The notes below the pieces were generated by a model, which saw only the letters and a list, made by a program, of their open reading frames with translations, did no database searches and was not told the origin of the DNA. This document shows, in pieces, positions 39,607-50,098 of a stretch of 64,000 bases of DNA. The DNA is from Rhytidiadelphus loreus (lineage: Eukaryota > Streptophyta > Bryopsida > Hypnales > Hylocomiaceae). The stretch lies in contig OX344761.1 in the NCBI GenBank assembly GCA_947034895.1, forward strand, positions 74,027,839 through 74,091,838, given 5' to 3'. Position 1 is the stretch's first letter; every line of letters starts with the position of its first letter. The position numbers were made by a program, and so were the translations under genes.

Positions 39607-39959
39607 CACTAGAAGAAAAAAGGGGGTTCTGCGACTGCAAGTTTTGAGTCACTGTGGACACAAATTACAGTAGTTGCAGTGTAGTTGTTTTCTAGTTGCA
39701 TCGTAGTTGTTTTCACTAGAAAACAACTACGATGCAACTACTGTAATTTGTGTCCACAGTGACTCACACTACAAGAAAATGGAGGTATAAATGACTTGTC
39801 CACAATGACTGCATCAACAACAATGACTTCAAATTAGTCATTTTGTAGTCACTTTGAAGTCATTGTTGTTGGTGCAGTCATTGTGGACAAGTCATTTATA
39901 CCCCCATTTCTTGTAGTGTCAAAACTTGCAGTCGCAAAACCCCCTTTTTTCTTCTAGTG
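39607..39959. mobile_element. CACTA-type MITE interrupted by another MITE
   Basis: Outer ends CACTAGAAGAAAAAAGGGGG and CCCCCTTTTTTCTTCTAGTG, with duplication ATT (39,604-39,606 and 39,960-39,962). A 152-bp MITE (39,767-39,918) with its own 3-bp duplication TCA splits the right arm. An uninterrupted sister copy lies at 56,358-56,577, which gives the uninterrupted arrangement. Confidence 0.9.
39767..39918. mobile_element. Inner CACTA-type MITE (152 bp) nested in the MITE at 39,607
   Basis: Ends CACTACAAGAAAATGG and CCATTTCTTGTAGTG; duplication TCA (39,764-39,766 and 39,919-39,921). Its arms pair nearly end to end, for example GACTTGTCCACAATGACTGC with GCAGTCATTGTGGACAAGTC. It is younger than the MITE it interrupts. 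Confidence 0.92.
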
Positions 39960-40899
39960 ATTAATATTTCTTTTAGGCCACTGGGGTCCTTCGAGACGGA
40001 GGCCGTAGTAGGGGTTCAATTACTAAAAGTCACACAGTGCACAAGATACATAACATGAGAGGAAAAGTTATAATCACACACGTGGATTTTGTGTACATGT
40101 TCAATACAATGTCAAACAATGAAGATGGCATGCTCTGAAACATTTACAGAGTGGGAAAAAATATGAAAAAAATATGAAAAAAATTGGGATATATGATACC
40201 GAATTGAATTTTGACATTGAATGACCTGTTGGATTTCAGGGAAACAATGCTGTGGCGGTGTCAGAGGAAACGAACGTCGACAAAGACGGTTTTGAGACTT
40301 GGGTTACTACCAAGAATAGTACAAGGAAACCCACTAGAACAAACAAGATTATTGCAGAGCAGTCTGCTAATAAGAACAAAGGAGTTCCAACGAACAGTCC
40401 ATTGTTAGGTCGCAAGGCGTTGAATACAAAACCGCGGAGTACCTACATGAAGGAAGTACAATTTCGGAAAAAGAAAAAAATGAGTACATCAGTCTTACAA
40501 AAAGATGGAGCTTCTGTTTTCATAACATAGGACAACTACCAATTGTTGCAAAGAGTGAAGCAACAGTCAGTAGTTGCAGTGCAAGAAAGCGGCAATGGTG
40601 GTGAGATTACTAATATTTCTTTTACAATAAGGTTCACTGTGCATACTCATTGATTCCTATACACATTCTCTGAGTATGAGCATTATCAACAAACATGTGC
40701 AAATGGAGGTATGTACAAAGGAGACAAGAATTTTAGTTTGTAGAAGGTGAAGCTTCTGGAAAAAGATTGGACAGATGTATACATGGGCACAATTTGTCGC
40801 TATGCTTAGGCAGCTTAGTTAGAGGAGAGGGAAGTGTAGTTTGAACAAAGCAATTTGTTCTCTTTGTATACGAACGTTGTTGTGTAGACCTTGTAGCCT

Positions 40900-41035
40900 C
40901 TAGTGCTTCCTACAAAACTTTTTGCATATGTGGATGCAAGGAATTGATGCACACACAATTTTGAACAGATTTTTGTTAGATTTTGTCCAAAACAACGCGT
41001 CCAAAATGACAGAAATTTCAAATTTTCTACTAGTG
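40900..41035. mobile_element. Solitary CACTA-type right end
   Basis: TTTTCTACTAGTG at 41,023-41,035 is identical to the terminal 13 bases of the MITE at 19,836-20,028. No inverted left partner is visible nearby, so this is either a truncated MITE or the end of a longer element. The left limit given here is arbitrary. It lies in intron 2 of the TNPA-like gene. Confidence 0.4.
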
Positions 41036-43592
41036 TGTGGAGTTATTTACCTTTCTATACATCAAAATTGCTTGGACAATCGTACCTCATGTTGAAACAT
41101 GCACTCAATCTGTGTCTCGGAATTTTGTCATGACAAGTGGTAGTCTGTAAATAATGTTCATGTGAATGTATAATGTTTGTTGCAGACATAGAGACTACCT
41201 CAAGGAGACATCATGATAGCTTCCAATCCCATGAACCCGCAGCACATGCTAACGAATTGGTACAGAAGTCCACAAGGGACTTACAAATTGCACAAGAGCC
41301 TTTAGAAAATCAAATTGAGAAAGGGGAGACACATAGGCGTGGGAAGGGGAAAGCACATGTCGAAGAAGTTTCATCCCGTCCTCAACAATTTGTACATGAA
41401 GAGGAATTCCGCAAGAGTATAGCAAGGAAGAACAGGGCATCGTTTGATGATGAAGCTGACTATAGCTCCGACAGTGATTTTCAACATACTCCATAGGTAC
41501 TTCAAAGTATCAAGAAGTGAACGTCGGGCAAGAGATTAGCAGAAAACAGACAAAAGGAAAAATAATAGACTTTTGCATCTGAAATTGTAGTGATGTACAG
41601 GCAAATATGTGTGCAAGAAATTTTGTAATTGTAGAGGTCTATGAAGTACCCTTCTAAATTAAAGATTGCATTGGAAGATGGGGTTCTAATGTGACTATTA
41701 GCTTCTACAGAGACGACTTCAAGTGGGCCGCAATGTAGCACTTACAGTCGAACCTGAAGATGATATACGTGGTCGACCGCAAGGATAGGGACGGACTACA
41801 GGAAAACAAGTTCGATTCGAAGACAACCACAAATACAAATCAATGAAGGTCATCAGAAAAAATGTACATGAACTTAACGATGACTACATGAAGGGAGTAG
41901 TCGTGCCAATTCTAGGTGCTAGTGGTAGTATTCTTCAAAGAAAAGAGCGATCATTACAAGCTGGAACATTATTTCCATTCAAAAAGTTAGTGCACAAGGA
42001 TGATTTGGTAAGTGCAGGTATAGGAGGTCCATCAGAAACTATTGTGGATGTAGATAGTGATGATGATTTTGAAGACCTTCTAGCAAATGATCGTCATAGC
42101 AAGCAAGTGGAGGAAAAACGTCTTTTGACTGAGTCTGAAGCAAGGGCTACTAGAAAGAGGAAGAAAGTGGACAGGGAAGTCACCATCCATAAAAGGGAAG
42201 CACTTGGGAAGAAGCCTTATTACATCATGGTTAGTGGAACTAGAAAGCCATACGGTGATGGCTTGGCAGTCTGGAAAGCAGAGTTGAATAAATTATGTCG
42301 TGCTTTGGATCCATCCATCCGGGACGTTAGACAACAACATCATAAAATAGAGATGTTGAAGAAACACTTGACTGACAATTTTGAATACAGTGGCGTCATT
42401 TCCGATAAGTATCTCTTACCTCTAGTGGGGCATAGACTTTCTACTAGGAGAAATGAATTAATGAACGACATAAGGGCAGGCAGACCTTGCCCCCCTACAG
42501 TGCAAGAGGAAGCTTGGAAGAAATTGAGAAAATTTTGTAGAAGTCCCAACTTCAAGAAGAAGTCAGCAGCAATGAGCTATGCTAACTCATGTAGACAAAA
42601 TCTTGGAAGGACAGGATCTAGTGGGGAAATAGGAGTCCGTGAGTCTTTGAAGGAGCGATTGGAAAGGTCCCCAGACCCTAACGAGGTTCAAGCTGAGATG
42701 AGTCATGACAAAGGATACGGGGGGAAGAAGAAGATGAATACAAAGGCATCCCTCAAAAGAAGAGCAGCTATTGGGTTTGGCAATGATATGAACGGCAGCG
42801 ATAGTAATTATCAACAGGAAGAGGACTCCCAATCAGAAGAGGTGAGCGAGGCTTCAGAGAAAAAGACGTCTAAGACTTGTACGGAAGGCAAACAAAAGTC
42901 ATGCATACAACATATGGAGGTCATAAAGAAAATGCAGGCTGAAATTGAGTATTTGAAGTCAAAGATGCAGCCTAATATGTGTGAAACACCTTCTACTGGC
43001 ACGCAAGCGAAAATACAGGCACTAAGGTTGACAGTCCCAGGGTCATCAATTCAAGGACTCCAGATTGAGGTAAATTGAATTTTCAATTCACAACTAATTC
43101 TTAGTAATTGAGAACAACTATTGTATCAAGATTGTTTACCATGTGCTACAATCAGTGGTTCATGGATAAAGAAGCAACGACTACAAAGAACGTAGTTTCC
43201 ATTCCTATGGTTCCTTGGACCAGTCTAGTAGAGAAGTCGTCTTGTATTTGTTGAAGTGTACTACATTTGCAATTTCTAGTACTTGTACTACGTTGTGTTC
43301 TCATTTTCCTAAAATGCAATAGTGCGTTCAAGGTTGATAGATGTAAAGTTTCAGGAAGACAACACGAACGCATGTCATGATTGAAGCACATAGGAGAGGA
43401 CCTTTATTTACAGTGTTGCAGTCTTTATTGTTCTAAAAATCCGAGTGATTTTTATTTTGCATTGCTTGCTTTATGTCTTCTATTTTGAAGTTCTGATTAG
43501 TTCTCACAAAGTTTTCCATGTTGTATGCCGTTGTAGAGTGAATAATGTAGTCTCAAAATTCGACACACTTAGACGTAGTTGGCATTAAGAAA

Positions 43593-43603
43593 GAGTAGGA
43601 AAC
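43593..43603 (+). repeat. 11-bp target-site duplication, left copy
   Basis: GAGTAGGAAAC immediately precedes the left end of the MULE and is repeated exactly at 62,489-62,499. The length is within the 8-11 bp range typical of Mutator-like elements. Confidence 0.85.
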
Positions 43604-43735
43604 CAGGGTTGCTAGTGTGCGAGCCTGTGAGCATGAGCCTGTGAGCTTGTGAGCTTGTGAGCGGGAATTTTTTTTGTATTATAAACAAGTTGGGACCTAT
43701 AACCGTGGGTTTATTACATTATAAATTTCAGGAAA
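43604..43735 (+). repeat. MULE left terminal inverted repeat
   Basis: It starts CAGGGTTGCTAGTGTGCGAG, followed by four or five GTGAGC-containing repeats, a T run, and GGGACCTATAACCGTGGGTT. It pairs with the right end at about 62,290-62,488. Confidence 0.8.
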
Positions 43736-43959
43736 TGTGAAGTCATTTTAATGAAATTTGACGCACTTGCAAATGTATTTTCAAGGTATTTTTTGCTACA
43801 AGAAAATGCAGTCATTTTTTATAGACATCATGATGCAAAAAATCCAAATGATCACATCAAATTCTAAAATACACTCATAATTCTAAAATCCATGCATTAT
43901 AGTTTGGCTCAAGAAATATGTCAATCTCAAGAATCTAAATCATGGTGGTATTGGTTATA

Positions 43960-44440
43960 GAACACTCAATTGTTGATGGCTTTAAAGTCTCTCTACACTT
44001 GGAGGCACTACCATCTATAAATCCAAAATATTCAAAAGCATAAGTATCTTTATGGCGTTTTGCTTTAGAGCAGCCAAAGTTTACAAATGCCGATGCCATC
44101 TACTCGACAGACATAGGAAGATGAAAATTATTGTCTAGAGTGAAGAAGAGACTTTGTGCCTTCATCATCTCATCTACTGATGTCAATTCTATATGGCTAC
44201 AAGTAGATGTAAAACAATGCTAAGCTTATGCCATGCATGACCTGCATGATCAATTCAATCTTGTCTTTGAGTTTAGGGAATAATGTAATTTGTTGTAATG
44301 TGCTAGAACATGTTTGTTAATACATGTTTAGAAATATGACTCATCCACGCCAATAGACAATGATTTCTGTTCCACACAAAGAACTTTGACTTCCTCAAAG
44401 AATAGAATGGAACATGACCTCAATAGCTTTCTTAGTTGAC
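43960..44440 (-). pseudogene. Degenerate, internally deleted copy of the methyltransferase gene
   Basis: 44,020-44,170 is a diverged copy of the last exon of the methyltransferase gene (45,480-45,650): TTTAGAGCA(G/A)CCAAA and ACAAATGC(C/T)GATGCCA are shared. 44,210-44,400 resembles the end of its ParB exon (50,690-50,860), sharing CATGCATGA, TGCATGA(T/C)CAATTCAAT and ATGACTCATCCA-like blocks. The exons that should lie between, including the methyltransferase core, are missing. Stops and indels prevent expression. It looks like an internal-deletion derivative. Confidence 0.7.
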
Positions 44441-44782
44441 TTGTTACTAGATATCTTGATGTTTGCATTTGTTGAAGTGATTGTTACGATGGACTTGCCA
44501 CATCTACAACAAGAATTATATTATGATGCACCTTTGAGGTTGAAGCTTGACCTACATTTCCCCCCTGCATTTGAACAATACTCAACATCAGACAAGAAGA
44601 CAATGTACACAATTGAACTCTAGACAAGAAAAATAAAATTCTTACAAAGCACAAAATGAAATGTATAATTCTAAACCAGAAAATAAAAATAGATTATAAA
44701 ACAAAATCTCTAAGCTACAGTTATCATCAAATAATCTTAGTAAACCACACGAAAAAGATTTAAATTTTTTTTTTTTTTTTTT

Positions 44783-44876
44783 TACCGAAATTAGGGGGTC
44801 CGCCTAGAAGCTCAAAAACCTCAGTCTGACCCGACTTGGGTTTTCCAGCTACCTGGTGGTACCCTCGTTTTTGGTA
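44783..44876. repeat. Hairpin micro-element 1
   Basis: A palindromic unit of about 94 bp: ACCGAAATTAGGGGGTC at the left, CTCAGTCTGACCCGACTTGG at the centre, ACCCTCGTTTTTGGT at the right. It stands between a T run and an A run. First of eight related hairpins in the MULE. Confidence 0.75.
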
Positions 44877-44932
44877 AAAAAAAAAAAATTGACAAAAAAA
44901 AAAAAAAATTTTTTTTTTTTTTTTTTTTTTTT

Positions 44933-45026
44933 GACCGAAAATAGGGGGTCTGGCTGGTACCTCGAAAACCTCAGTCGGACCCGACTTGGGTTTTCGAGCT
45001 ACCTGGTGGTACCCCCGTTTTTGGTC
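44933..45026. repeat. Hairpin micro-element 2
   Basis: GACCGAAAATAGGGGGTC to ACCCCCGTTTTTGGTC around the core CTCAGTCGGACCCGACTTGG. Long T and A runs flank it. Confidence 0.78.
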
Positions 45027-45061
45027 AAAAAAAAAAAAATTTTTTTTTTTTTTTTTTTTTT

Positions 45062-45098
45062 GACCGAAAATAGGGGGTCCGGCTGGTAGCTCGAACAG
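45062..45098. repeat. Hairpin micro-element 3, truncated
   Basis: Only the left half (GACCGAAAATAGGGGGTCCG...GGTAGCTCGAA) is present. It is cut off where a second MULE left-end sequence begins (about 45,101). Confidence 0.65.
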
Positions 45099-45100
45099 GG

Positions 45101-45165
45101 TTGCTAGCATGCGAGCTTGTGGGAAAATGTATGAAGGACAAATCACTGTGGGAGTAGTTACTTTT
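45101..45165 (+). repeat. Second MULE left-end sequence, internal
   Basis: CAGGGTTGCTAGCATGCGAG is nearly identical to the true left terminus at 43,604, and its GCTAGC-TGCGAGCTTG part matches the right terminus even better. The following sequence is only weakly similar to the inner TIR. It has no matching target duplication of its own that I can see. It marks either a second, overlapping element or an internal duplication of the end. Confidence 0.6.
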
Positions 45166-47984
45166 TTTGAGTAGTGAAATATGAATACATTATTTGAAAA
45201 TTAAAGTCACCTACAAATGTGTTTCAAGATTTGGAGGTTGTCACATGCAATTCAATGTGATGATGATTGAGATTACTGAAAGCAAAACTATAAAGGAAAA
45301 TATCATGCTCAAGTTGTAGCCATAAGACACACAAATCCACTCAAATTAAAAATCAACACCCAATACAATAACCCACGAGATATATGTATGTCGTCAGTTT
45401 AAATCATAGTAGACTCAGTCGTGGAATCCTCGTCGGTAGATGACTCTGAAGTCTCATCACCCTCAGATGCACTAACATCTACAAACTCTAAAACATTCAA
45501 AGTATAAGTCTCCTTCCTTTTTTTTCGCTTAGAGCAACCAAACTCTACAAATGCTGATGCCAACTGCTCCGCATAAACAGGTAGATCAAAAGACCTTTGT
45601 GGACTAAGAAGAAGCCTTCGTGTCTGCACCGTTGAATCCGTTGACATCAACCCCTAACGGCTGAAAAATAAAAAATAAAAAATGTTACAATCATTAAACA
45701 GTAAAACACATATAATTGTATGTTTATATTCAATTCAAATTTATGAAAACTTACTTACTAGGTTTAGTCTTCCGAGCAAATTTGTGAACCACAATGTTCA
45801 TTGCATCCGGATCTTGAGACGGTGCAACCTCTACTAACTTCTCTGTTGACACTATAGATGGATTGTTCCTCTGCATGGGAAACAAAATGTCTTTGAAGAT
45901 ATCCTTATCTTCCTCCAAAGCTACAATGTGGCGTCCAGTTCCACGACAAGCCATAATCGATGCACCTGTTGTAAACCACACGCAATTTATTAATTGACAG
46001 ATTTGTAAATGAAATAGGATTTTAATATAGAATCAATGAATAAAATACTTACCAGTAGCTGCAGTGCAGTCGAGAACCAAATCCCCTTCAACTGTTGTCC
46101 CTTCAATGAAGAACTGCAAAAATCTTGCATCCTTCTCACGAGGCCCACACCATGGTACCCGGTCATTCATCAACATTGTGTCCTCCGTAATATAGTTGAT
46201 CAATGTGTCGTCACGTTTGAGGTCCACTTTTGCCTTCTTCATGGATTCTGTTTGATGGAAAGTGAACTTTGATTTCCCTCCCCGGTCAAGGTCTTTCACT
46301 AAAAGGGTGATTCCAAACTTCAGTGTCTACAAAGATTTAAAAAAAAAAAATCAGAAATGAATAACATACTACATTTTGCATGATGCTACCTAAATGAATA
46401 AGAAATTTTTGAAATATACCGTGTTTGAAGGGTCCACACCTGAAGTCAAGTGCACACGATTAATGCCTAACCACTCTTTCTTCTTTACAATCGGGTACAC
46501 CTCACACAGTCCAGCAATGACGCCCTTTGCGCTAGCACTCCATGAGTGAAATACCACAATGCAACCATGGTCCTGTAAATGTTTCTCTGCAAAATGAAAA
46601 GCCTCTTGAATTCCGTCGTATTCTTTATCGGCGTTCCACCTTGGCACATGATCTGGTGGAGACGACACCCCCGGGACGGGTAAATTCTCATGGCAGTCAA
46701 AGAAAATTAGATCTACTTCAAGTTGACGAGTCACTTCATCATCGTCCTTTTGAACTCTTGCAGTTGACAACTGCAAACAAATTTCATCCCAAAAAACAAA
46801 AATTAATACGTTACAATCATCACATGAATTTCAAATTATGATCCTCAACATCCAAAGATAAATCCTTACCTTCTCTAAAAAGTCCATGAGATCCTTGTAG
46901 CATGTCTTCCCTTCTTTATCCTCATTCTCCATCACATCATTGATGGAGACGTTGAGGATCAATTCGGCTGAATTTACCTCATCATCATCACCAATAACAA
47001 TGACTTCCGTGCCTTGCGTGAGCATTTCTTCAATTACCTCTGGCAAAATGGCCTTCCTCTTCATTGCACTACGTGTACCGGATTGCATTTGAGAGCCCTG
47101 GTCAACCGTTGAAGACAGCGGAACTTGGTCAGTGCCTTCAACCTTCTTCTTCCCTTTGCCTTTTCCCTTGCCCTCCTTCTCAGCATCTTTCTCTTTTTCC
47201 GCCAATTTTGCCATACGCTCAGCTTCCTTCTTCTCCTTGTTTGCCCTGATCTCTTGTTCCCTACCCACCTTCTTCTTATTAGCAAGCATTCTCCTTGCAA
47301 TTGCCCTCTTCTTTTGAATGTCCGATAAATCTGCAAACTCTAGAACCTCCAAATCAATAACACCGAGGCCATCAAATGATTTACGAAGCCCCACTTCCGT
47401 GAAATGCGTGAATGTCACGGGGCAATCTAAATACCACCCTCCACCAGTGAGATTTGCAGTCGTGAACGTTCGAAGCTGGGATGCTATATACATGCACTCT
47501 TGCGAACTTCGATCCAGCCAAGTTGACAAAAAAGGAGGAAGATCCTCCCGTAACAAAGCTTTTTTGGCTACAAGCTCAAGCTTGAAGTAACTGCCAAACA
47601 AACAAACATATTCAAAAGAATAAACTTATCAACTATTACATTCACTATTATATTGTGCACTCCAAATATAAAAGTAGTACTTTGAAATCAATCAAGTAGT
47701 CCGTGGATCACCATGATAGCTTCTTCATATAAAAAATAATGCAACGCATGGAAAAAAAAAAAAAAAAAAATACTGAAGGTTCTTTGCTTCCAGTACTATT
47801 AAATACATCTACAGCAAAAAACAAAACTACAAATATTCATTTTCACGTATTACAATATTCTTGAGAGTTATTTCCATTCAAACAACGATTCAAATGTTAA
47901 CTTACTTTTATTTATTACAACATCATTGCAATTATGTCCAGAAAATCACAGGACCAAAAAAAAAAAAAAAAAAAAGCCTCAGAT

Positions 47985-48077
47985 AACCAAAAGTGGGGGT
48001 AGTGTGAAGTACTCCTTAAACCTCAGTTGGACCCAACTAAGGTTTTTGGAGTACCTCACACTACCCCCACTTTTGGT
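47985..48077. repeat. Hairpin micro-element 4
   Basis: ACCAAAAGTGGGGGTAGTGT to CTACCCCCACTTTTGGT around the core CTCAGTTGGACCCAACTAAGG. It follows a run of about 20 A and lies in the intron between exons 7 and 8 of the methyltransferase gene. Confidence 0.78.
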
Positions 48078-48354
48078 CTTTGGTCGCAATTCAAACTAAA
48101 AAACGATTAGAATGAACCAAAAAAATTAAAAACTACAAATCACATTCCCTTTGGTTGTTCAAGAAGATGAAATCAAAAAAAGAGCAAATTCCAGAAACTA
48201 ACCGAAAAAGAACTCTTCGCACAGCTAGGTCTGATCCTTCATAATTTGAAAAGGAGTCGGACTTCTTGAATGAATTTGCTCCCTTCAAAGTTGGTCCAAA
48301 GCCTTGTTCCCATATTTTCCTTCTCCATCCCTCAATGTATTGAGCAAGTGACTC

Positions 48355-48937
48355 CTAGGGGAGGACACTCTCACTACATTTGGGGTACCTACGTGCGGCG
48401 GTGGAAAAAGTAATTCATGTAATTCACCTTGAATAAACTATAATTTCATTCTAAAATTTTGAGCTTTGTTTAACAATGACTAAAGGTTTCTATTGACAAA
48501 AAATTCAATTCCAAATAACAAAAGATATATTGTCTAGAAAGGGTTGAAAAATGAACTAAAATGGCATGTTCTCCAACTAAAATATTTATAGAGCTCACAT
48601 GAAGATGACTATTGCATCAATATTCAACCAAAATAAACTTTCAATAGAAAGCTATTCTATATAATTTTTTTTTCATTTTTCAAATTTTTTTTCTTATATA
48701 ATATAGAGGTGTGAAAGTTATTTTTAGCTTTACAGTGTATCTTTTTTCTTCAAAAATTTATAACTAATTACTATTAGCACAAAAAAATACCAATAATTCA
48801 AAACATAAACTTATAAAGTAGTAAAATCTATCCATAATTTTTTTTTTGAAAAAGAAATTAAATTTTAAGGTGTATTACTTGTTTTACTTTTTCCGCCGCA
48901 CGTAGTTTGCTAAAACATAGGGAGTGTCCTCCCCGGG
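48355..48937. mobile_element. hAT-type MITE, copy A (583 bp), in methyltransferase exon 7
   Basis: Ends CTAGGGGAGGACACTC and GAGTGTCCTCCCCGGG, flanked by an exact 8-bp duplication AGTGACTC (48,347-48,354 and 48,938-48,945). The subterminal inverted CGCACGTAG/CTACGTGCG motif is notable. Removing the element and one repeat joins the two exon halves in frame. It differs from copy B at apparently a single base, so both moved recently. Confidence 0.92.
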
Positions 48938-49515
48938 AGTGACTCCGGCTCAAGTGGGACATCCATGTTGATTTGGAGGTTGTCTTTGCTGACCACATTC
49001 TCAAAGTACTCATGAGCAGCATCCTCAATCTGCAAAAGTAATTTATCAAATCAAGTTCAGAATGTTGTTATTGAAATGGTAAAAATGAGAACATCACAAT
49101 TTTCATAATTTTCATAATATAATATGACGACCATGGTACTTAAATTTGATTTTGCAGAAACTTATCCCGGACCACCACACGCATTTGTGTAGGAAGGGTA
49201 ACAATTTGTCTTCAGAAACTGGCCGAGGTGGAAATTTCCGTGCCTCCCGTGAAGGTGCAGATGAATTCCACCATTTCAAATACTTCACCTTCTGAGTTGG
49301 TGTGGTGTTACAAGTTGCAACCATTTGCAACTTCTCAAGTGTCATCTCCGGGACCTCATTCATTGTCCAATGTTTTTCAACCTACAATACAAAGACATGT
49401 TATTACCAAATAAATAAAAGAAATGTCAAGAAACTAAATCAATAGAAGAGAAGGAATGACATACAAAACGTACCTCTTCAAGGAACTTGGGACCCAGTGC
49501 TGGGTTTGCCACTGA

Positions 49516-50098
49516 CTAGGGGAGGACACTCTCACTACATTTGGGGTACCTACGTGCGGCGGTGGAAAAAGTAATTCATGTAATTCACCTTGAATAAACT
49601 ATAATTTCATTCTAAAATTTTGAGCTTTGTTTAACAATGACTAAAGGTTTCTATTGACAAAAAATTCAATTCCAAATAACAAAAGATATATTGTCTAGAA
49701 AGGGTTGAAAAATGAACTAAAATGGCATGTTCTCCAACTAAAATATTTATAGAGCTCACATGAAGATGACTATTGCATCAATATTCAACCAAAATAAACT
49801 TTCAATAGAAAGCTATTCTATATAATTTTTTTTTCATTTTTCAAATTTTTTTTCTTATATAATATAGAGGTGTGAAAGTTATTTTCAGCTTTACAGTGTA
49901 TCTTTTTTCTTCAAAAATTTATAACTAATTACTATTAGCACAAAAAAATACCAATAATTCAAAACATAAACTTATAAAGTAGTAAAATCTATCCATAATT
50001 TTTTTTTTGAAAAAGAAATTAAATTTTAAGGTGTATTACTTGTTTTACTTTTTCCGCCGCACGTAGTTTGCTAAAACATAGGGAGTGTCCTCCCCGGG
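49516..50098. mobile_element. hAT-type MITE, copy B (583 bp), in methyltransferase exon 5
   Basis: Same length and ends as copy A, same orientation, flanked by an exact 8-bp duplication GCCACTGA (49,508-49,515 and 50,099-50,106). The only difference I noticed from copy A is C instead of T near 49,887. The flanking exon sequence reads through in frame once the insertion is removed. Confidence 0.92.

Noticed and set aside
41494..41496. The TAG at 41,494 as a genuine end of an independent gene
   Set aside because: It abuts a donor-like GTACTT, and the phase fits exon 41,711 onward, whose frame carries on the same protein; a CAG to TAG change in one gene explains it better.
44783..45100. CRISPR-like repeat array
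   Set aside because: Repeats are palindromic transposon-like hairpins separated by A/T runs in a plant nuclear context; no spacers or cas genes.
44760..45146. 128-codon minus-strand frame
   Set aside because: A translation of homopolymer tracts and hairpin micro-elements (Lys/Phe runs), not a gene.
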